NCBI RefSeq assembly: GCF_002860255.1
Contig: NZ_PGVE01000069.1
Span: 1-64,000, forward strand
Direction of reading: 5' to 3'
From: Neobacillus cucumis
Lineage (GTDB): Bacteria; Bacillota; Bacilli; Bacillales; Cytobacillaceae
Length of the DNA stretch: 64,000 nucleotides
Both the position numbers and the translations under genes were made by a program. The first letter of the stretch is position 1; every line of letters begins with the position of its first letter. Under the pieces are notes generated by a model. That model did no database searches. It saw only the letters and a program-made list of their open reading frames with translations, and was not told where the DNA came from. Shown here one piece after another: positions 17,790-28,888 of the stretch.

Positions 17790-18668
17790 TTGGCGCTTAA
17801 AGATCTTTTTACAAAAAATCAACCAAAAAAGAAAAAATATGCAACAATTCCTAATGAAACAGCAAAGCATGATGTTCCAGAAGGAATTATGTCTAAGTGT
17901 CCTTCATGTAAGAAAATTATGTATACAAAAGAATTAGTTAAAAATGCAAAGGTATGTCTGCATTGCGGTTTCCATTTTCAAATGACTGCTAAAGAGCGCA
18001 TAGATAGTTTTATTGATGAAGGAAGTTTTGTTGAATTAAACGAGGAAATGATATCAATGAATCCTCTTAATTTTCCAGACTACTTAGAGAAGCTTGAAAA
18101 AGACCGGCTAAAAAGCAACCTAAACGAAGCGGTTGTTACAGGTACGGGATCCATAAACGGTCATAAGATTGTTTTGGCAATAATGGATGCTTCTTTCCGA
18201 ATGGGAAGTATGGGGTCAGTGGTTGGTGAAAAAATAACCAGAGCAGTTGAAAAAGCGGACGAACTGTCACTTCCATTTATTATTTTTACAGCGTCAGGCG
18301 GGGCAAGAATGCAAGAGGGCGCTTTGAGTTTAATGCAAATGGCCAAGACAAGCGTAGCCTTAAAAAGATTTAGTAACAATGGCGGCTTAATCATATCCAT
18401 TATGACTCACCCGACAACAGGCGGGGTCTCTGCAAGCTTTGCTTCATTGGGAGATTATAACTTTGCTGAACCGGGGGCACTAATTGCCTTTGCAGGGAGA
18501 AGGGTTATTGAACAATCTATTCGTGAGGAATTGCCTGAGGATTTCCAGACGGCAGAGTTTCTATTAAAGCATGGTCAGCTTGATGCGATCATTCCACGTT
18601 TAGACTTAGTCGAACAAATTACAAACATATTGGAAATTCATCAACCAGGAGGTGAACTCGAATGGTAG
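17790..18668 (+). CDS. accD: Acetyl-CoA carboxylase carboxyltransferase subunit beta
   Basis: With AccA forms the carboxyltransferase that makes malonyl-CoA for fatty acid synthesis. The 292-residue protein has an N-terminal C4 zinc ribbon (Cys37, 40, 56, 59 in KCPSCKK and VCLHCGF) and a crotonase-fold domain with the motifs [12 protein letters not shown] and [12 protein letters not shown]. The TTG at 17790 is preceded by AAGGGAGG. It overlaps accA by seven bases. Upstream lies GntR operator O2. Confidence 0.96.
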   Translation: MALKDLFTKNQPKKKKYATIPNETAKHDVPEGIMSKCPSCKKIMYTKELVKNAKVCLHCGFHFQMTAKERIDSFIDEGSFVELNEEMISMNPLNFPDYLEKLEKDRLKSNLNEAVVTGTGSINGHKIVLAIMDASFRMGSMGSVVGEKITRAVEKADELSLPFIIFTASGGARMQEGALSLMQMAKTSVALKRFSNNGGLIISIMTHPTTGGVSASFASLGDYNFAEPGALIAFAGRRVIEQSIREELPEDFQTAEFLLKHGQLDAIIPRLDLVEQITNILEIHQPGGELEW

Positions 18669-19639
18669 GAGAATTAGAATTCGAACGGCCAATAGTGGAG
18701 TTAAGAAAGAAAATTACTGAATTAAAAGAGTTCACTAAAACAACAGATGTTGATTTAAGTACAGAAATAAAAAAGTTAGAAGCCCGGCTTGAAAAGCTTG
18801 AAAAGGACATATATGAAAATATCAGGCCATGGGACAGGGTTCAAATTGCCCGTCTTGCCAACAGACCGACCACACTAGATTATATTTCTTATCTATTTGA
18901 TGGTTTCTTTGAATGCCACGGCGACCGGACCTTTGCGGATGACGAGGCTATTGTTGGCGGTGTGGCCAAATTTAAAGGGCTGCCTGTAACAGTTATTGGT
19001 CACCAGCGCGGGAAAGATACAAAAGAAAACATACGCAGAAATTTTGGAATGCCGCATCCTGAAGGTTACCGAAAGGCATTACGTTTAATGAAGCAGGCAG
19101 ATAAATTCAATCGTCCTATTATTTGTTTTATTGACACAAAGGGTGCATATCCGGGGAAAGCTGCCGAAGAACGAGGTCAAAGTGAAGCAATTGCTAGAAA
19201 TTTATTTGAAATGGCAGGTCTTCGTGTTCCGGTTATTTGTATTGTAATTGGCGAGGGCGGAAGTGGTGGTGCTCTAGCGCTAGGTGTCGGCAACCGGATT
19301 TATATGCTAGAAAATTCGACTTACTCTGTTATTTCACCAGAAGGAGCGGCAGCTATTCTATGGAAGGATGCGTCACAAGCTAAAAATGCAGCAGAAACAA
19401 TGAGAATTACCGCTCCTGATTTGAAAGAACTTGGGATTATTGATGATATCATCCCTGAAATAAAAGGCGGAGCTCAAAAGGATGTTAAAAAGCAAGCTGA
19501 GGCAATTGAAACGATCCTTAAGTCTTCACTAACAGACTTATTAAAACTTTCGGAAGAAGAATTAATCGCTGACCGCTATAACCGTTTTAGAACGATTGGT
19601 GAGTACACTGTTTCGAAGGATTTTATCAGTGTGAATTAA
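18662..19639 (+). CDS. accA: Acetyl-CoA carboxylase carboxyltransferase subunit alpha
   Basis: Alpha subunit partner of AccD. The 325-residue protein begins with a helical segment ([20 protein letters not shown]) and has the crotonase-fold blocks [29 protein letters not shown] and [15 protein letters not shown] that form the carboxybiotin site. The ATG is preceded by AGGAGGTG within the end of accD, indicating coupled translation. A terminator follows, so accDA ends here and pfkA has its own promoter. Confidence 0.96.
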   Translation: MVGELEFERPIVELRKKITELKEFTKTTDVDLSTEIKKLEARLEKLEKDIYENIRPWDRVQIARLANRPTTLDYISYLFDGFFECHGDRTFADDEAIVGGVAKFKGLPVTVIGHQRGKDTKENIRRNFGMPHPEGYRKALRLMKQADKFNRPIICFIDTKGAYPGKAAEERGQSEAIARNLFEMAGLRVPVICIVIGEGGSGGALALGVGNRIYMLENSTYSVISPEGAAAILWKDASQAKNAAETMRITAPDLKELGIIDDIIPEIKGGAQKDVKKQAEAIETILKSSLTDLLKLSEEELIADRYNRFRTIGEYTVSKDFISVN

Positions 19640-19672
19640 AAATTGTGCTCATTTTTGGGCACGATTTTTTTT
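19640..19672 (+). terminator. Terminator of accDA
   Basis: ATTGTGCTC and GGGCACGAT form a stem (two wobble pairs) followed by eight T residues. Confidence 0.85.
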
Positions 19673-20902
<1,230 letters not shown>

Positions 20903-20944
20903 GAATCAGAAGTTGTCTTTTTCTAAAATAGGAGGAAATATAGC

Positions 20945-22708
20945 ATGCTACGTAAAACAAAAATCGTTTGTACGATTGGTCCTGCAAGTGAATCGGTTGA
21001 AAAATTAACACAGTTAATAAATGCGGGAATGAATGTTTCCCGATTAAATTTTTCCCATGGAGATTTTGAAGAACATGGGGCAAGAATTATAAATATCAGG
21101 GAAGCTGCTAAGCAAACAGGAAAGACTGTAGCGATCCTGCTTGATACTAAGGGGCCTGAAATTCGTACAAATAACATGCAAAACGGCGCAATTGAGCTTA
21201 TTGCAGGCAATAATATCATCGTATCCATGACAGAAGTTGAAGGAACGACTGAGAAATTTTCTGTTACATACCCAGGACTAATTGAGGATGTTCATGTCGG
21301 TTCTAAAATCCTTTTGGATGATGGATTAATTGGTCTTGAAGTGACTGAGATTAATCAATCAGACAAAGAAATTCATACAAAAATTTTAAACAGCGGTACA
21401 TTAAAGAATAAAAAAGGGGTAAACGTTCCTGGAGTATCGGTTAATCTGCCAGGGATTACAGAAAAGGATACCCAAGATATTCTTTTTGGAATTGAGCAAG
21501 GTATTGATTTCATCGCTGCATCATTTGTCCGCCGTGCGAAAGATGTATTAGAAATTCGTCAACTTTTAGAAGCAAATAACGCAGCACACATTCAAATCAT
21601 TCCAAAAATCGAAAATCAAGAGGGTGTAGATAACATCGATGAGATTCTTGAAATCTCAGATGGTTTGATGGTTGCCCGCGGAGATCTGGGCGTCGAAATT
21701 CCTGCTGAAGAAGTACCACTTGTACAAAAAATGTTAATTAAGAAATGTAATGCACTCGGGAAGCCTGTTATTACAGCGACTCAAATGCTTGATTCTATGC
21801 AGCGCAACCCAAGACCAACTCGTGCGGAAGCAAGTGACGTAGCGAATGCCATTTTTGACGGTACAGATGCCATCATGCTTTCTGGTGAAACAGCAGCTGG
21901 TCAATACCCTGTTGAGGCTGTACAGACGATGCATAATATTGCTTCTAGAGCAGAACAGGCTTTAGATCATAAAGAAATCTTATCTAACCGCAGCAAAAAT
22001 ACTGATCATAATCTAACCGATGCGATCGGTCAATCTGTCGCACATACCGCTTTAAATCTTGAGGTGAAGTCCATTATTACACCTACGGAAAGCGGTCATA
22101 CGGCTAGAATGATTTCTAAATACCGTCCAAAGGCTGCCATTGTTGCTGTAACAGCTAATGAGACAACAGTTCGTCGTTTGCAGTTGGTTTGGGGAGTTTA
22201 TCCACAGCTTGGCAGAACCTCAACGACCACTGATGAAATGCTTGATACAGCAGTAGAATCAAGCTTGGAGAGCGGTATCGTTAAACATGGTGATTTAGTT
22301 GTTATTACTGCAGGTGTACCTGTTGGTGAAGCTGGCACAACTAACTTAATGAAGATTCATGTTGTTGGAGATATTCTTGCTAAGGCACAGGGGATCGGAC
22401 GCCGCTCTGCATTTGGTAAGGTTGTCGTTGCTCATGATGCAAAGGAAGCATTGGAAAAAGTAAAAGCAGGTTCTATTCTTGTTGCGCTTGGAACAGATCG
22501 TGATATGATGCCTGCGATCGAGAAGTGTGCTGCAATCATTGCTGAAGAGGGCGGATTAACTAGTCATGCTGCAGTAGTTGGTCTAAACTTAGGTATCCCA
22601 GTAATTGTTGGTGTAGAACGTGCAATTGAGTTATTTAGAGATGGCCAAGAAATTACTGTTGATGCTGCAAGAGGGATTGTTTACAACGGTCACGCAAGTG
22701 TACTTTAA
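20945..22708 (+). CDS. pyk: Pyruvate kinase with C-terminal PEP-utilising domain
   Basis: Converts phosphoenolpyruvate and ADP to pyruvate and ATP. The 587-residue protein has the barrel motifs [26 protein letters not shown] and the active-site block [18 protein letters not shown]. Beyond the usual length of about 475 it carries the extra Bacillus-type C-terminal domain with [15 protein letters not shown], which resembles the phosphohistidine domain of PEP-utilising enzymes. The ATG follows AGGAGG. It is the second gene of pfkA-pyk. Confidence 0.97.
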   Translation: MLRKTKIVCTIGPASESVEKLTQLINAGMNVSRLNFSHGDFEEHGARIINIREAAKQTGKTVAILLDTKGPEIRTNNMQNGAIELIAGNNIIVSMTEVEGTTEKFSVTYPGLIEDVHVGSKILLDDGLIGLEVTEINQSDKEIHTKILNSGTLKNKKGVNVPGVSVNLPGITEKDTQDILFGIEQGIDFIAASFVRRAKDVLEIRQLLEANNAAHIQIIPKIENQEGVDNIDEILEISDGLMVARGDLGVEIPAEEVPLVQKMLIKKCNALGKPVITATQMLDSMQRNPRPTRAEASDVANAIFDGTDAIMLSGETAAGQYPVEAVQTMHNIASRAEQALDHKEILSNRSKNTDHNLTDAIGQSVAHTALNLEVKSIITPTESGHTARMISKYRPKAAIVAVTANETTVRRLQLVWGVYPQLGRTSTTTDEMLDTAVESSLESGIVKHGDLVVITAGVPVGEAGTTNLMKIHVVGDILAKAQGIGRRSAFGKVVVAHDAKEALEKVKAGSILVALGTDRDMMPAIEKCAAIIAEEGGLTSHAAVVGLNLGIPVIVGVERAIELFRDGQEITVDAARGIVYNGHASVL

Positions 22709-22749
22709 TGATAAGCCTTGTGTATGTGAGCTTTGATTTTAAATAAGTA

Positions 22750-22886
22750 GGCTCTGTTTAAGGACATTGTTGATTGGAGCGGAAGGCACTTGACTCCTGC
22801 GGGAGAACGGGGCCGAGGAGGCTTCCCGGCACGCCCGCGGAAAGCAAGTGCCGGGAGCGGAAATCAACAGCCAAATTTAACAGAAC
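22750..22886. repeat. MITE-like dispersed repeat with imperfect terminal inverted repeats
   Basis: A GC-rich 137-base element in an AT-rich gap. Its ends, GCTCTGTTTAA...TTGTTGATT and AATCAACAGCC...TTAACAGAAC, are imperfect inverted repeats, and the core carries GGAGCGGAAGGCACTTG and CAAGTGCCGGGAGCGG as inverted segments. Similar elements are common in Bacillaceae genomes (from memory). It has no reading frame. It lies between pyk and the pyk terminator. Confidence 0.7.
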
Positions 22887-22894
22887 AAATAAGT

Positions 22895-22931
22895 AAAAAA
22901 CGTCAGCATCCGTTAGGGGCTGACGTTTTTT
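22895..22931. terminator. Bidirectional terminator between pyk and ytvI
   Basis: AAAAAACGTCAG and CTGACGTTTTTT form a stem with A/T runs on both sides, suiting two convergent genes. Confidence 0.88.
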
Positions 22932-22955
22932 GATGGGTTTAAGTGAGTTTGCTTC

Positions 22956-24071
22956 CTATACTTCGCGGCCTTTGATAAACGCCCAAACATCCTGAAACAC
23001 ATTGGCTCGTTTTAGTGTGCTTATTATCACAAGGGTAACTGGACCAACAATTAAGCCTAAAAAGCCAATTAATTTAAAACCTACAAATAAAGCAATAAGG
23101 GTTGCTAAAGGATCCAGGCCGATACTTGATGACAGGATTTTTGGCTCCATAATTTGACGCTGAACGAGTACAACAATATAAAGAACGCCTAGTCCAATGG
23201 CAAGGCCCATATCACCGCTAATTGAGGCATAGATAATCCATGGCACGAAGACCGCACCGGTTCCTAAGTAAGGAATAATATCAACAATCCCCGTTGCTAA
23301 TGCAATCGTAATTGCATAATCTACTCTAAGAATCAGCAAGCCGATAAGAATGATTACCGTTGTAATGGATATAAGGGTGAGCTGCGCTTTGATAAAGCCG
23401 AATAACGCTTTTTTTAAGTCAGCAAATACAGTTTTACCACTGGTTTTTGCTTTTTGAGGTAATAGTCTTCCTCCCATGGCAGACAAGTGGTACCAATCCT
23501 TGCTGATAAAGAAGGTTGCCAATAATGAGAAGATCAAAACTGTTGCGGCGTTCGGAAACCATGACAGGATATTTGGTATATTACCGAAAAGATTTTTTAT
23601 AAAAGTCCCCACTGTTGATCCGATCTTTGCCCCAACATTTTGAATATTACCGATAATGGTGTCCTGCTGACCGGCCTCCAGCTTATTAAAAACACTCGTT
23701 AATTGATTGTATAAGGGAATTATCTGAGCAGTAAAATAATCCTCGAGATAATTGATCAGTGTATCAAGATGTTCTGGGACCACTGTAGCTAAATAGGCAG
23801 CGCCAGAGACAATTTCTGCAACTAAAAGAGTAATTATACCGGCACAAAACGCAAACATCACGATTAAGGCTATAAGTACTGCTAATACGCGCGGCATCTT
23901 TACCCTTTTCTCAAGGAAATCGACGAAGGGGTTAATGAGAAATGCAATAATTAAACCTATTAAAAAAGGATAGGTAACTTTTGACAAAAAATAAAACAGA
24001 TACAGTGCCAAAAACACACCGCCCACTACGAGTAAGAATCGTATGGTCCGGTATATATATTTAAGCTCCAA
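22956..24071 (-). CDS. ytvI: Sporulation integral membrane protein YtvI, AI-2E transporter family
   Basis: A 371-residue polytopic membrane protein with about seven transmembrane segments: two at the N-terminus (about 11-45), one near 62-90, and a cluster at 155-175 and 215-345. It has the family's YPFLIGLIIAFLINPFVDFLE and DIIPYLGTGAVFVPW blocks. B. subtilis YtvI is linked to sporulation; the transported substrate is unknown. The TTG start follows AAAGGAGGG. A SigmaE-like promoter is visible upstream. Confidence 0.9.
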   Translation of the reverse strand: MELKYIYRTIRFLLVVGGVFLALYLFYFLSKVTYPFLIGLIIAFLINPFVDFLEKRVKMPRVLAVLIALIVMFAFCAGIITLLVAEIVSGAAYLATVVPEHLDTLINYLEDYFTAQIIPLYNQLTSVFNKLEAGQQDTIIGNIQNVGAKIGSTVGTFIKNLFGNIPNILSWFPNAATVLIFSLLATFFISKDWYHLSAMGGRLLPQKAKTSGKTVFADLKKALFGFIKAQLTLISITTVIILIGLLILRVDYAITIALATGIVDIIPYLGTGAVFVPWIIYASISGDMGLAIGLGVLYIVVLVQRQIMEPKILSSSIGLDPLATLIALFVGFKLIGFLGLIVGPVTLVIISTLKRANVFQDVWAFIKGREV

Positions 24072-24112
24072 AAACAGCCCTCCTTTAGTAAAAATAGTAA
24101 CTTCAGTTTAAC

Positions 24113-24140
24113 ATTTTATGATTAAGACTGCATAATTTTC
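24113..24140 (-). promoter_or_regulatory. SigmaE-like promoter of ytvI
   Basis: On the minus strand GAAAATT (24134-24140), a 13-base spacer and CATAAAAT (24113-24120). This matches KMATATT at six of seven and CATACAAT at seven of eight positions. Confidence 0.6.
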
Positions 24141-24282
24141 CAAATGAATTTATTCTTTAAAAATATTACGAACTTCTAGAAAAAAAGTTTCACTAGACAA
24201 TTGAAAAGAAAAAATGAAGATAACAATTTTTCGTTGGAAATAAATACTATGGTACGATAATTTGGAAAGGATTGGTGAAACT

Positions 24283-24744
24283 ATGCTTAGCGAGTCATTA
24301 CTATTTCTGATTCTATTACTGGTTATAGGATTTATTGCAAAAAATAGCTCTTTAATGATTGCAATAGGTGTCTTGATTTTATTGAAGATTGTCGGGCTGG
24401 AGGCAAAAACATTTTCATACATTCAGTCAAAGGGAATTAACTGGGGAGTAACTCTGATAACCATTGCAGTACTGGCACCCATTGCAAGTGGGGAAATTGG
24501 CTTTAAAGATTTAACAGCTTCATTTAAATCACCTTATGCATGGATTGCATTGATCTCAGGGATTCTTGTGGCTTTACTTGCCAAGGGAGGAGTCAAGCTT
24601 CTGGCAGATGACCCGCAAATCACTACCGCTTTAGTACTTGGAACCATTTTGTCTGTTTCACTATTTAAAGGGGTAGCTGTAGGGCCTCTGATTGGTGCGG
24701 GTATAGCATATACAGCAATGAAAATTATCGGTTTTTTTAGCTAG
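24283..24744 (+). CDS. ytwI: DUF441 family membrane protein YtwI
   Basis: A 153-residue very hydrophobic protein with four or five transmembrane segments and the family motifs IQSKGINWGVTLITIAVLAP and DDPQITTALVLGTIL. The family is widespread and uncharacterised. The start at 24283 gives the same N-terminus as B. subtilis YtwI; the TTG at 24262 in the same frame overlaps the ribosome binding region (GGAAAGG). It lies between ytvI and citZ. Confidence 0.88.
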   Translation: MLSESLLFLILLLVIGFIAKNSSLMIAIGVLILLKIVGLEAKTFSYIQSKGINWGVTLITIAVLAPIASGEIGFKDLTASFKSPYAWIALISGILVALLAKGGVKLLADDPQITTALVLGTILSVSLFKGVAVGPLIGAGIAYTAMKIIGFFS

Positions 24745-24790
24745 ATTTTTTGTAAAATAATATTTTTTTGTTTTTTTCGGTGTCTTTTCA

Positions 24791-24819
24791 TTCACAAAAA
24801 TCTGATAATTGTTTATAAT
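24791..24819 (+). promoter_or_regulatory. SigmaA promoter of citZ
   Basis: TTCACA (24791-24796), a 17-base spacer and a consensus TATAAT (24814-24819). Confidence 0.75.
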
Positions 24820-24823
24820 AGGC

Positions 24824-24839
24824 TTGTAAGCGTATCCTT
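24824..24839. promoter_or_regulatory. CcpA cre site overlapping the citZ transcription start
   Basis: TTGTAAGCGTATCCTT matches the cre consensus WTGNNARCGNWWWCAW at 14 of 16 positions. Located on the predicted transcription start, it should repress. CcpA repression of citZ is established in B. subtilis. Confidence 0.7.
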
Positions 24840-25181
24840 AATTACATAAAATATATATTAATGCTGTATACTTGTAAAAAATATTTTTTTAAATGTTTTT
24901 AAGAAAGACACTTACTTGGATTGATTCCGAGCAATCGCTCAGTTAATTGTAAGTGATAAAAATTTGGAGTCACTTGACTAAGTCAAAAAACATATATCAC
25001 ACTCTTAATTCAACTGAAACTGTTCACACCTTTCAGTTGGTATAAGTATTTATTGTCCATTTGAAAGATATAAATGTCTTCAGGGGCATAAGTGTATTAA
25101 TGAGCTGACAATTCCTTTCAGTCAGCAGATAGGTTTTAAAAGAAAGATGGGGAAATTTAGAATGTGAGGAGAGATTTTGCT

Positions 25182-26300
25182 ATGACAGTAACACGCGGTC
25201 TTGAAGGGGTAGTGGCAACAACATCGTCCATAAGCTCAATTATTGATGACACACTAACATATGTTGGCTATGACATTGATGACTTAGCAGTAAATGCTAG
25301 TTTTGAAGAAGTGATTTATTTATTGTGGCACAGAAGATTACCGAATGCAGAAGAGTTAGCAGAATTAAAAACACAGCTAGCCCAAAATACAGCATTGCCA
25401 CCTGAGGTTATTCAACATTTTAAGATGTATCCAATTAAGGAAGTACATCCAATGGCAGCCCTCCGTTCAGCTGTTTCATTATTAGGTTTGTATGACGATG
25501 AAGCAGATTTAATGGATGACGAAGCAAACTATCGAAAAGCAGTCCGCCTGCAAGCGAAAATGCCTGCCATTGTAACTACGTTTGCCCGTATCAGAAAGGG
25601 TCTTGAACCAGTTGCACCTAGACAGGATTTAAGCTTTGCAGCCAACTTCTTATATATGTTAAGTGGTAAAGAGCCTGAACCAATTGCAGTAGAAGCAATG
25701 AACAAGGCGCTTGTATTACATGCTGACCATGAACTTAATGCTTCAACCTTTACAGCTCGTGTGTGCGTAGCGACATTATCTGATGTTTATTCAGGTATCA
25801 CATCTGCAATTGGCGCTTTAAAAGGACCTCTACATGGCGGTGCAAACGAAGCGGTAATGAAGATGTTATCTGAAATAGGCACACTTGAAAACGTAGAGCC
25901 TTATGTTCGCGGCAAACTCGCTAACAAAGAAAAAATTATGGGCTTTGGTCACAGGGTATATCGTAAAGGAGATCCTCGTGCCAAGCATCTTAGAGAAATG
26001 TCTAAGAAGTTAACAGAGCTGACTGGCCAGCCGCATTGGTTTGACTTGTCTGTTCAAATCGAAGCGATTGTAACAGGTGAAAAGAAATTACCGCCAAATG
26101 TTGATTTTTATTCAGCTTCTGTTTATCATAGCCTAGGAATTGACCATGATTTAATGACACCAATCTTTGCTGTGAGCCGTGTATCAGGCTGGTTAGCACA
26201 TATCCTAGAACAATATGAAAATAATCGATTAATCCGTCCACGTGCGGAATATACCGGCCCAGGCATGCAAAAATATGTGCCGATTGAGCAAAGAGGTTAA
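25182..26300 (+). CDS. citZ: Citrate synthase
   Basis: Condenses acetyl-CoA and oxaloacetate to citrate, entering the TCA cycle. The 372-residue protein has the catalytic motifs LHADHELNASTFTARV, GPLHGGANE (active-site His) and DFYSASVYHSLGI (active-site Asp). The ATG at 25182 gives MTVTRGLEGVVATTSSISS and follows GTGAGGAG; the frame upstream to 25164 has no support. It heads citZ-icd-mdh, the TCA branch operon, as in B. subtilis. Confidence 0.97.
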   Translation: MTVTRGLEGVVATTSSISSIIDDTLTYVGYDIDDLAVNASFEEVIYLLWHRRLPNAEELAELKTQLAQNTALPPEVIQHFKMYPIKEVHPMAALRSAVSLLGLYDDEADLMDDEANYRKAVRLQAKMPAIVTTFARIRKGLEPVAPRQDLSFAANFLYMLSGKEPEPIAVEAMNKALVLHADHELNASTFTARVCVATLSDVYSGITSAIGALKGPLHGGANEAVMKMLSEIGTLENVEPYVRGKLANKEKIMGFGHRVYRKGDPRAKHLREMSKKLTELTGQPHWFDLSVQIEAIVTGEKKLPPNVDFYSASVYHSLGIDHDLMTPIFAVSRVSGWLAHILEQYENNRLIRPRAEYTGPGMQKYVPIEQRG

Positions 26301-26346
26301 TATTTTACTTTTTTTCAAAAAATTGATTCAATAGTATTGAATTAAT

Positions 26347-26376
26347 AAAGGTTAGAGGATAAACTCTCTAACCTTT
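26347..26376 (+). other. Intercistronic hairpin between citZ and icd
   Basis: AAAGGTTAGAG and CTCTAACCTTT form a perfect 11-bp stem. It lacks a proper T-run, so it may be a weak terminator or an mRNA-stabilising structure between the cistrons. Confidence 0.5.
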
Positions 26377-26437
26377 GATTCAGTCTTTTGATAGATCACG
26401 AACAAAGTTTTATACATACCAGGAGGGAGATCATCTA

Positions 26438-27706
26438 ATGCAAGGTGAAAAAATTACAGTTACAAATGGCGTATTAAATGTACCAAACAATCCAATTATC
26501 CCGTTTATCGAGGGGGATGGTATCGGGCCTGATATTTGGGCAGCTTCTGAGAGAGTTCTAAACGCAGCAGTAGAAAAAGCCTATAAAGGCGAGCGTAAAA
26601 TCGTATGGAAGGAAGTTCTAGCTGGTGAAAAAGCTTTCAACCAAACTGGTGAGTGGCTTCCAAAAGAAACGCTTGATGAAATCGACGAATATCTAATTGC
26701 TCTAAAAGGTCCATTAACAACACCTGTTGGCGGAGGAATTCGTTCATTAAACGTTGCTCTTCGTCAAGAGTTAGATTTATTTGTATGCTTACGTCCAGTA
26801 AGATGGTTTGAGGGTGTTCCTTCACCAGTTAAGCGCCCGCAAGATACTGACATGGTTATTTTCCGTGAAAATACTGAAGATATCTATGCTGGTATTGAAT
26901 ATGAAAAAGGGACGGAAGCAGCAAAGAAGGTAATCGACTTTTTACAGAATGAAATGGGAGTTAACAAAATTAGATTCCCTGAAACATCTGGTATCGGTAT
27001 TAAGCCAGTTTCTGAAGAAGGAACAAATCGTTTAGTTCGTGCGGCAATTAATTATGCCATTAAAGAAGGCCGTAAGTCTGTTACACTTGTGCATAAAGGG
27101 AATATCATGAAATTCACTGAAGGTGCATTCAAAAAATGGGGTTACGAGCTTGCAGAAAAAGAATTCGGTGATAAAGTGTTCACGTGGGCACAATATGACC
27201 GCATTAAAGCAGAACAAGGCACAGATGCTGCAAACAAAGCACAAGCTGATGCTGAAGCAGCTGGCAAAATCATCGTGAAAGATGCCATTGCTGATATTTT
27301 CTTACAACAAATCCTTACTCGTCCACGTGAGTTTGATGTTGTTGCAACATTAAACTTAAACGGTGACTATATTTCCGATGCCCTTGCAGCTCAAGTTGGT
27401 GGAATTGGAATTGCACCAGGTGCTAACATTAACTACGAAACTGGTCATGCGATCTTTGAAGCAACACATGGTACTGCACCAAAATACGCTGGTCTAGATA
27501 AAGTAAATCCATCATCTGTTATTCTATCAGGTGTATTATTACTTGAGCACTTAGGCTGGAATGAAGCAGCAACTATGGTTATTAAATCAGTAGAAAAAAC
27601 AATTGCATCTAAAGTAGTAACGTATGACTTTGCTCGTCTAATGGAAGGCGCAACTGAGGTTAAGACATCTGAATTTGGTGATGAGTTAATCAAAAACATG
27701 GAATAA
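26438..27706 (+). CDS. icd: NADP-dependent isocitrate dehydrogenase
   Basis: Converts isocitrate to 2-oxoglutarate. The 422-residue protein has [13 protein letters not shown] at the N-terminus, the substrate loop [19 protein letters not shown] near residue 105, [16 protein letters not shown] and the cofactor-binding [14 protein letters not shown]. The ATG at 26438 follows AGGAGGGAG; 21 codons of open frame upstream lack a ribosome binding site. It is the middle gene of the citZ-icd-mdh set and is followed by a hairpin. Confidence 0.97.
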   Translation: MQGEKITVTNGVLNVPNNPIIPFIEGDGIGPDIWAASERVLNAAVEKAYKGERKIVWKEVLAGEKAFNQTGEWLPKETLDEIDEYLIALKGPLTTPVGGGIRSLNVALRQELDLFVCLRPVRWFEGVPSPVKRPQDTDMVIFRENTEDIYAGIEYEKGTEAAKKVIDFLQNEMGVNKIRFPETSGIGIKPVSEEGTNRLVRAAINYAIKEGRKSVTLVHKGNIMKFTEGAFKKWGYELAEKEFGDKVFTWAQYDRIKAEQGTDAANKAQADAEAAGKIIVKDAIADIFLQQILTRPREFDVVATLNLNGDYISDALAAQVGGIGIAPGANINYETGHAIFEATHGTAPKYAGLDKVNPSSVILSGVLLLEHLGWNEAATMVIKSVEKTIASKVVTYDFARLMEGATEVKTSEFGDELIKNME

Positions 27707-27801
27707 ACAAAAGGGGAAGCGTCTAGATTAGTGGCATAGTTTGCAAGGATAAGGGTGCTTGTTAGAAGGTGTTGACCATCGACCCTAGGCGGATGTTTTA
27801 C

Positions 27802-27827
27802 AAAGGCTGTTTTTATAACAGCCTCTT
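27802..27827 (+). terminator. Hairpin after icd
   Basis: AGGCTGTTTTTATAACAGCCT followed by CTTTCTT. It probably ends part of the transcripts before mdh. Confidence 0.6.
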
Positions 27828-27869
27828 TCTTAAGTATTAATATTAATACGAAAAAAGGGGAGAAAGAAA

Positions 27870-28808
27870 ATGTCATTAAAACGTAAAAAGGTTTCAGTAA
27901 TCGGCGGCGGTTTTACAGGTGCAACAACAGCATTTTTATTAGCGCAAAAAGAGCTTGGAGACGTCGTTTTAGTTGATATACCCCAAATGGAAAACCCTAC
28001 TAAAGGTAAAGCATTAGATATGCTTGAAGCTAGCCCGGTTCAAGGCTTTGATTCAAATATTATTGGTACTTCTAATTACGAAGATACTCGTGATTCTGAT
28101 ATTGTAGTAATCACAGCTGGGATTGCTCGTAAACCGGGCATGAGCCGTGATGATTTAGTTCAAACCAATCAAAAAGTTATGAAGAGTGTAACGCAGGAGA
28201 TTGTGAAATATTCTCCAAATTGTACAATCATTGTCTTAACAAACCCAGTTGATGCAATGACTTACACTGTTTATAAAGAATCTGGCTTCCCTAAAAACCG
28301 TGTCATTGGTCAATCAGGTGTACTTGATACAGCTCGTTTCCGCACATTCGTTGCACAAGAATTAAATCTTTCTGTAAAAGATATTACAGGATTTGTTCTT
28401 GGAGGACATGGCGACGATATGGTTCCGCTTGTACGTTATTCTTTTGCCGGCGGTATTCCATTAGAAACTTTGATACCAAAAGACCGTTTAGATGCGATTG
28501 TTGAACGTACTAGAAAAGGCGGCGGCGAAATTGTTAACCTTCTTGGTAATGGAAGTGCTTACTACGCTCCAGCTGCTTCTTTAGTGGAAATGTGCGAAGC
28601 CATTTTAAAAGATCAACGACGTGTATTACCTTCCATCGCATACTTAGAAGGCGAGTTCGGCTACGATGGTATTTACCTTGGTGTACCAACCATTCTTGGT
28701 GCAAATGGTATTGAAAAGGTAATAGAATTAGAGCTAACGGCTGATGAAAAAGCTGCATTAGATAAATCAGTGGAATCAGTTCGTAATGTCATGCAGGTAT
28801 TAATTTAA
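27870..28808 (+). CDS. mdh: Malate dehydrogenase
   Basis: NAD-dependent interconversion of malate and oxaloacetate. The 312-residue LDH-like protein has the Rossmann motif [14 protein letters not shown], the specificity Arg region [14 protein letters not shown] and the catalytic [13 protein letters not shown] near residue 180. The ATG follows GGGGAGA. It closes the citZ-icd-mdh set, with a strong terminator after it. Confidence 0.97.
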   Translation: MSLKRKKVSVIGGGFTGATTAFLLAQKELGDVVLVDIPQMENPTKGKALDMLEASPVQGFDSNIIGTSNYEDTRDSDIVVITAGIARKPGMSRDDLVQTNQKVMKSVTQEIVKYSPNCTIIVLTNPVDAMTYTVYKESGFPKNRVIGQSGVLDTARFRTFVAQELNLSVKDITGFVLGGHGDDMVPLVRYSFAGGIPLETLIPKDRLDAIVERTRKGGGEIVNLLGNGSAYYAPAASLVEMCEAILKDQRRVLPSIAYLEGEFGYDGIYLGVPTILGANGIEKVIELELTADEKAALDKSVESVRNVMQVLI

Positions 28809-28818
28809 TAAATCTTTG

Positions 28819-28849
28819 ATTCGGGGATCACTTTGCGGTCCCCGAATTT
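28819..28849 (+). terminator. Terminator of mdh
   Basis: ATTCGGGGA and TCCCCGAAT form a strong stem followed by TTTCT. Confidence 0.85.
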
Positions 28850-28888
28850 CTCTATTCCTTATGAAATCGCTTACAGAAAAGGTGGAAT

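Larger units (their letters stand above)
24745..25181 (+). promoter_or_regulatory. citZ promoter region and long 5' leader
   Basis: A 437-base region without a gene. It holds a SigmaA promoter (24791-24819), a CcpA cre (24824-24839), the palindrome TTGACTAAGTCAA near 24974, a perfect 9-bp inverted repeat CAACTGAAA/TTTCAGTTG (25011-25039) and a smaller one GCTGAC/GTCAGC (about 25103-25125). The mRNA leader would be about 355 nt. B. subtilis citZ also has a leader, which aconitase binds (published for that species); whether these hairpins do the same is unknown. Confidence 0.65.

Noticed and set aside
27707-27869. Gap between icd and mdh containing GACCCTAGGCGG-like sequence
   Set aside because: Looked at as a degenerate copy of the R1-R5 repeat; the match is limited to CTAGGCG and no ends are present.
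28861-28876. CcpA-like site ATGAAATCGCTTACAG before the MaoC-like gene
   Set aside because: Two mismatches including the central purine, and it lies only 13 bases from the start codon with no promoter identified.
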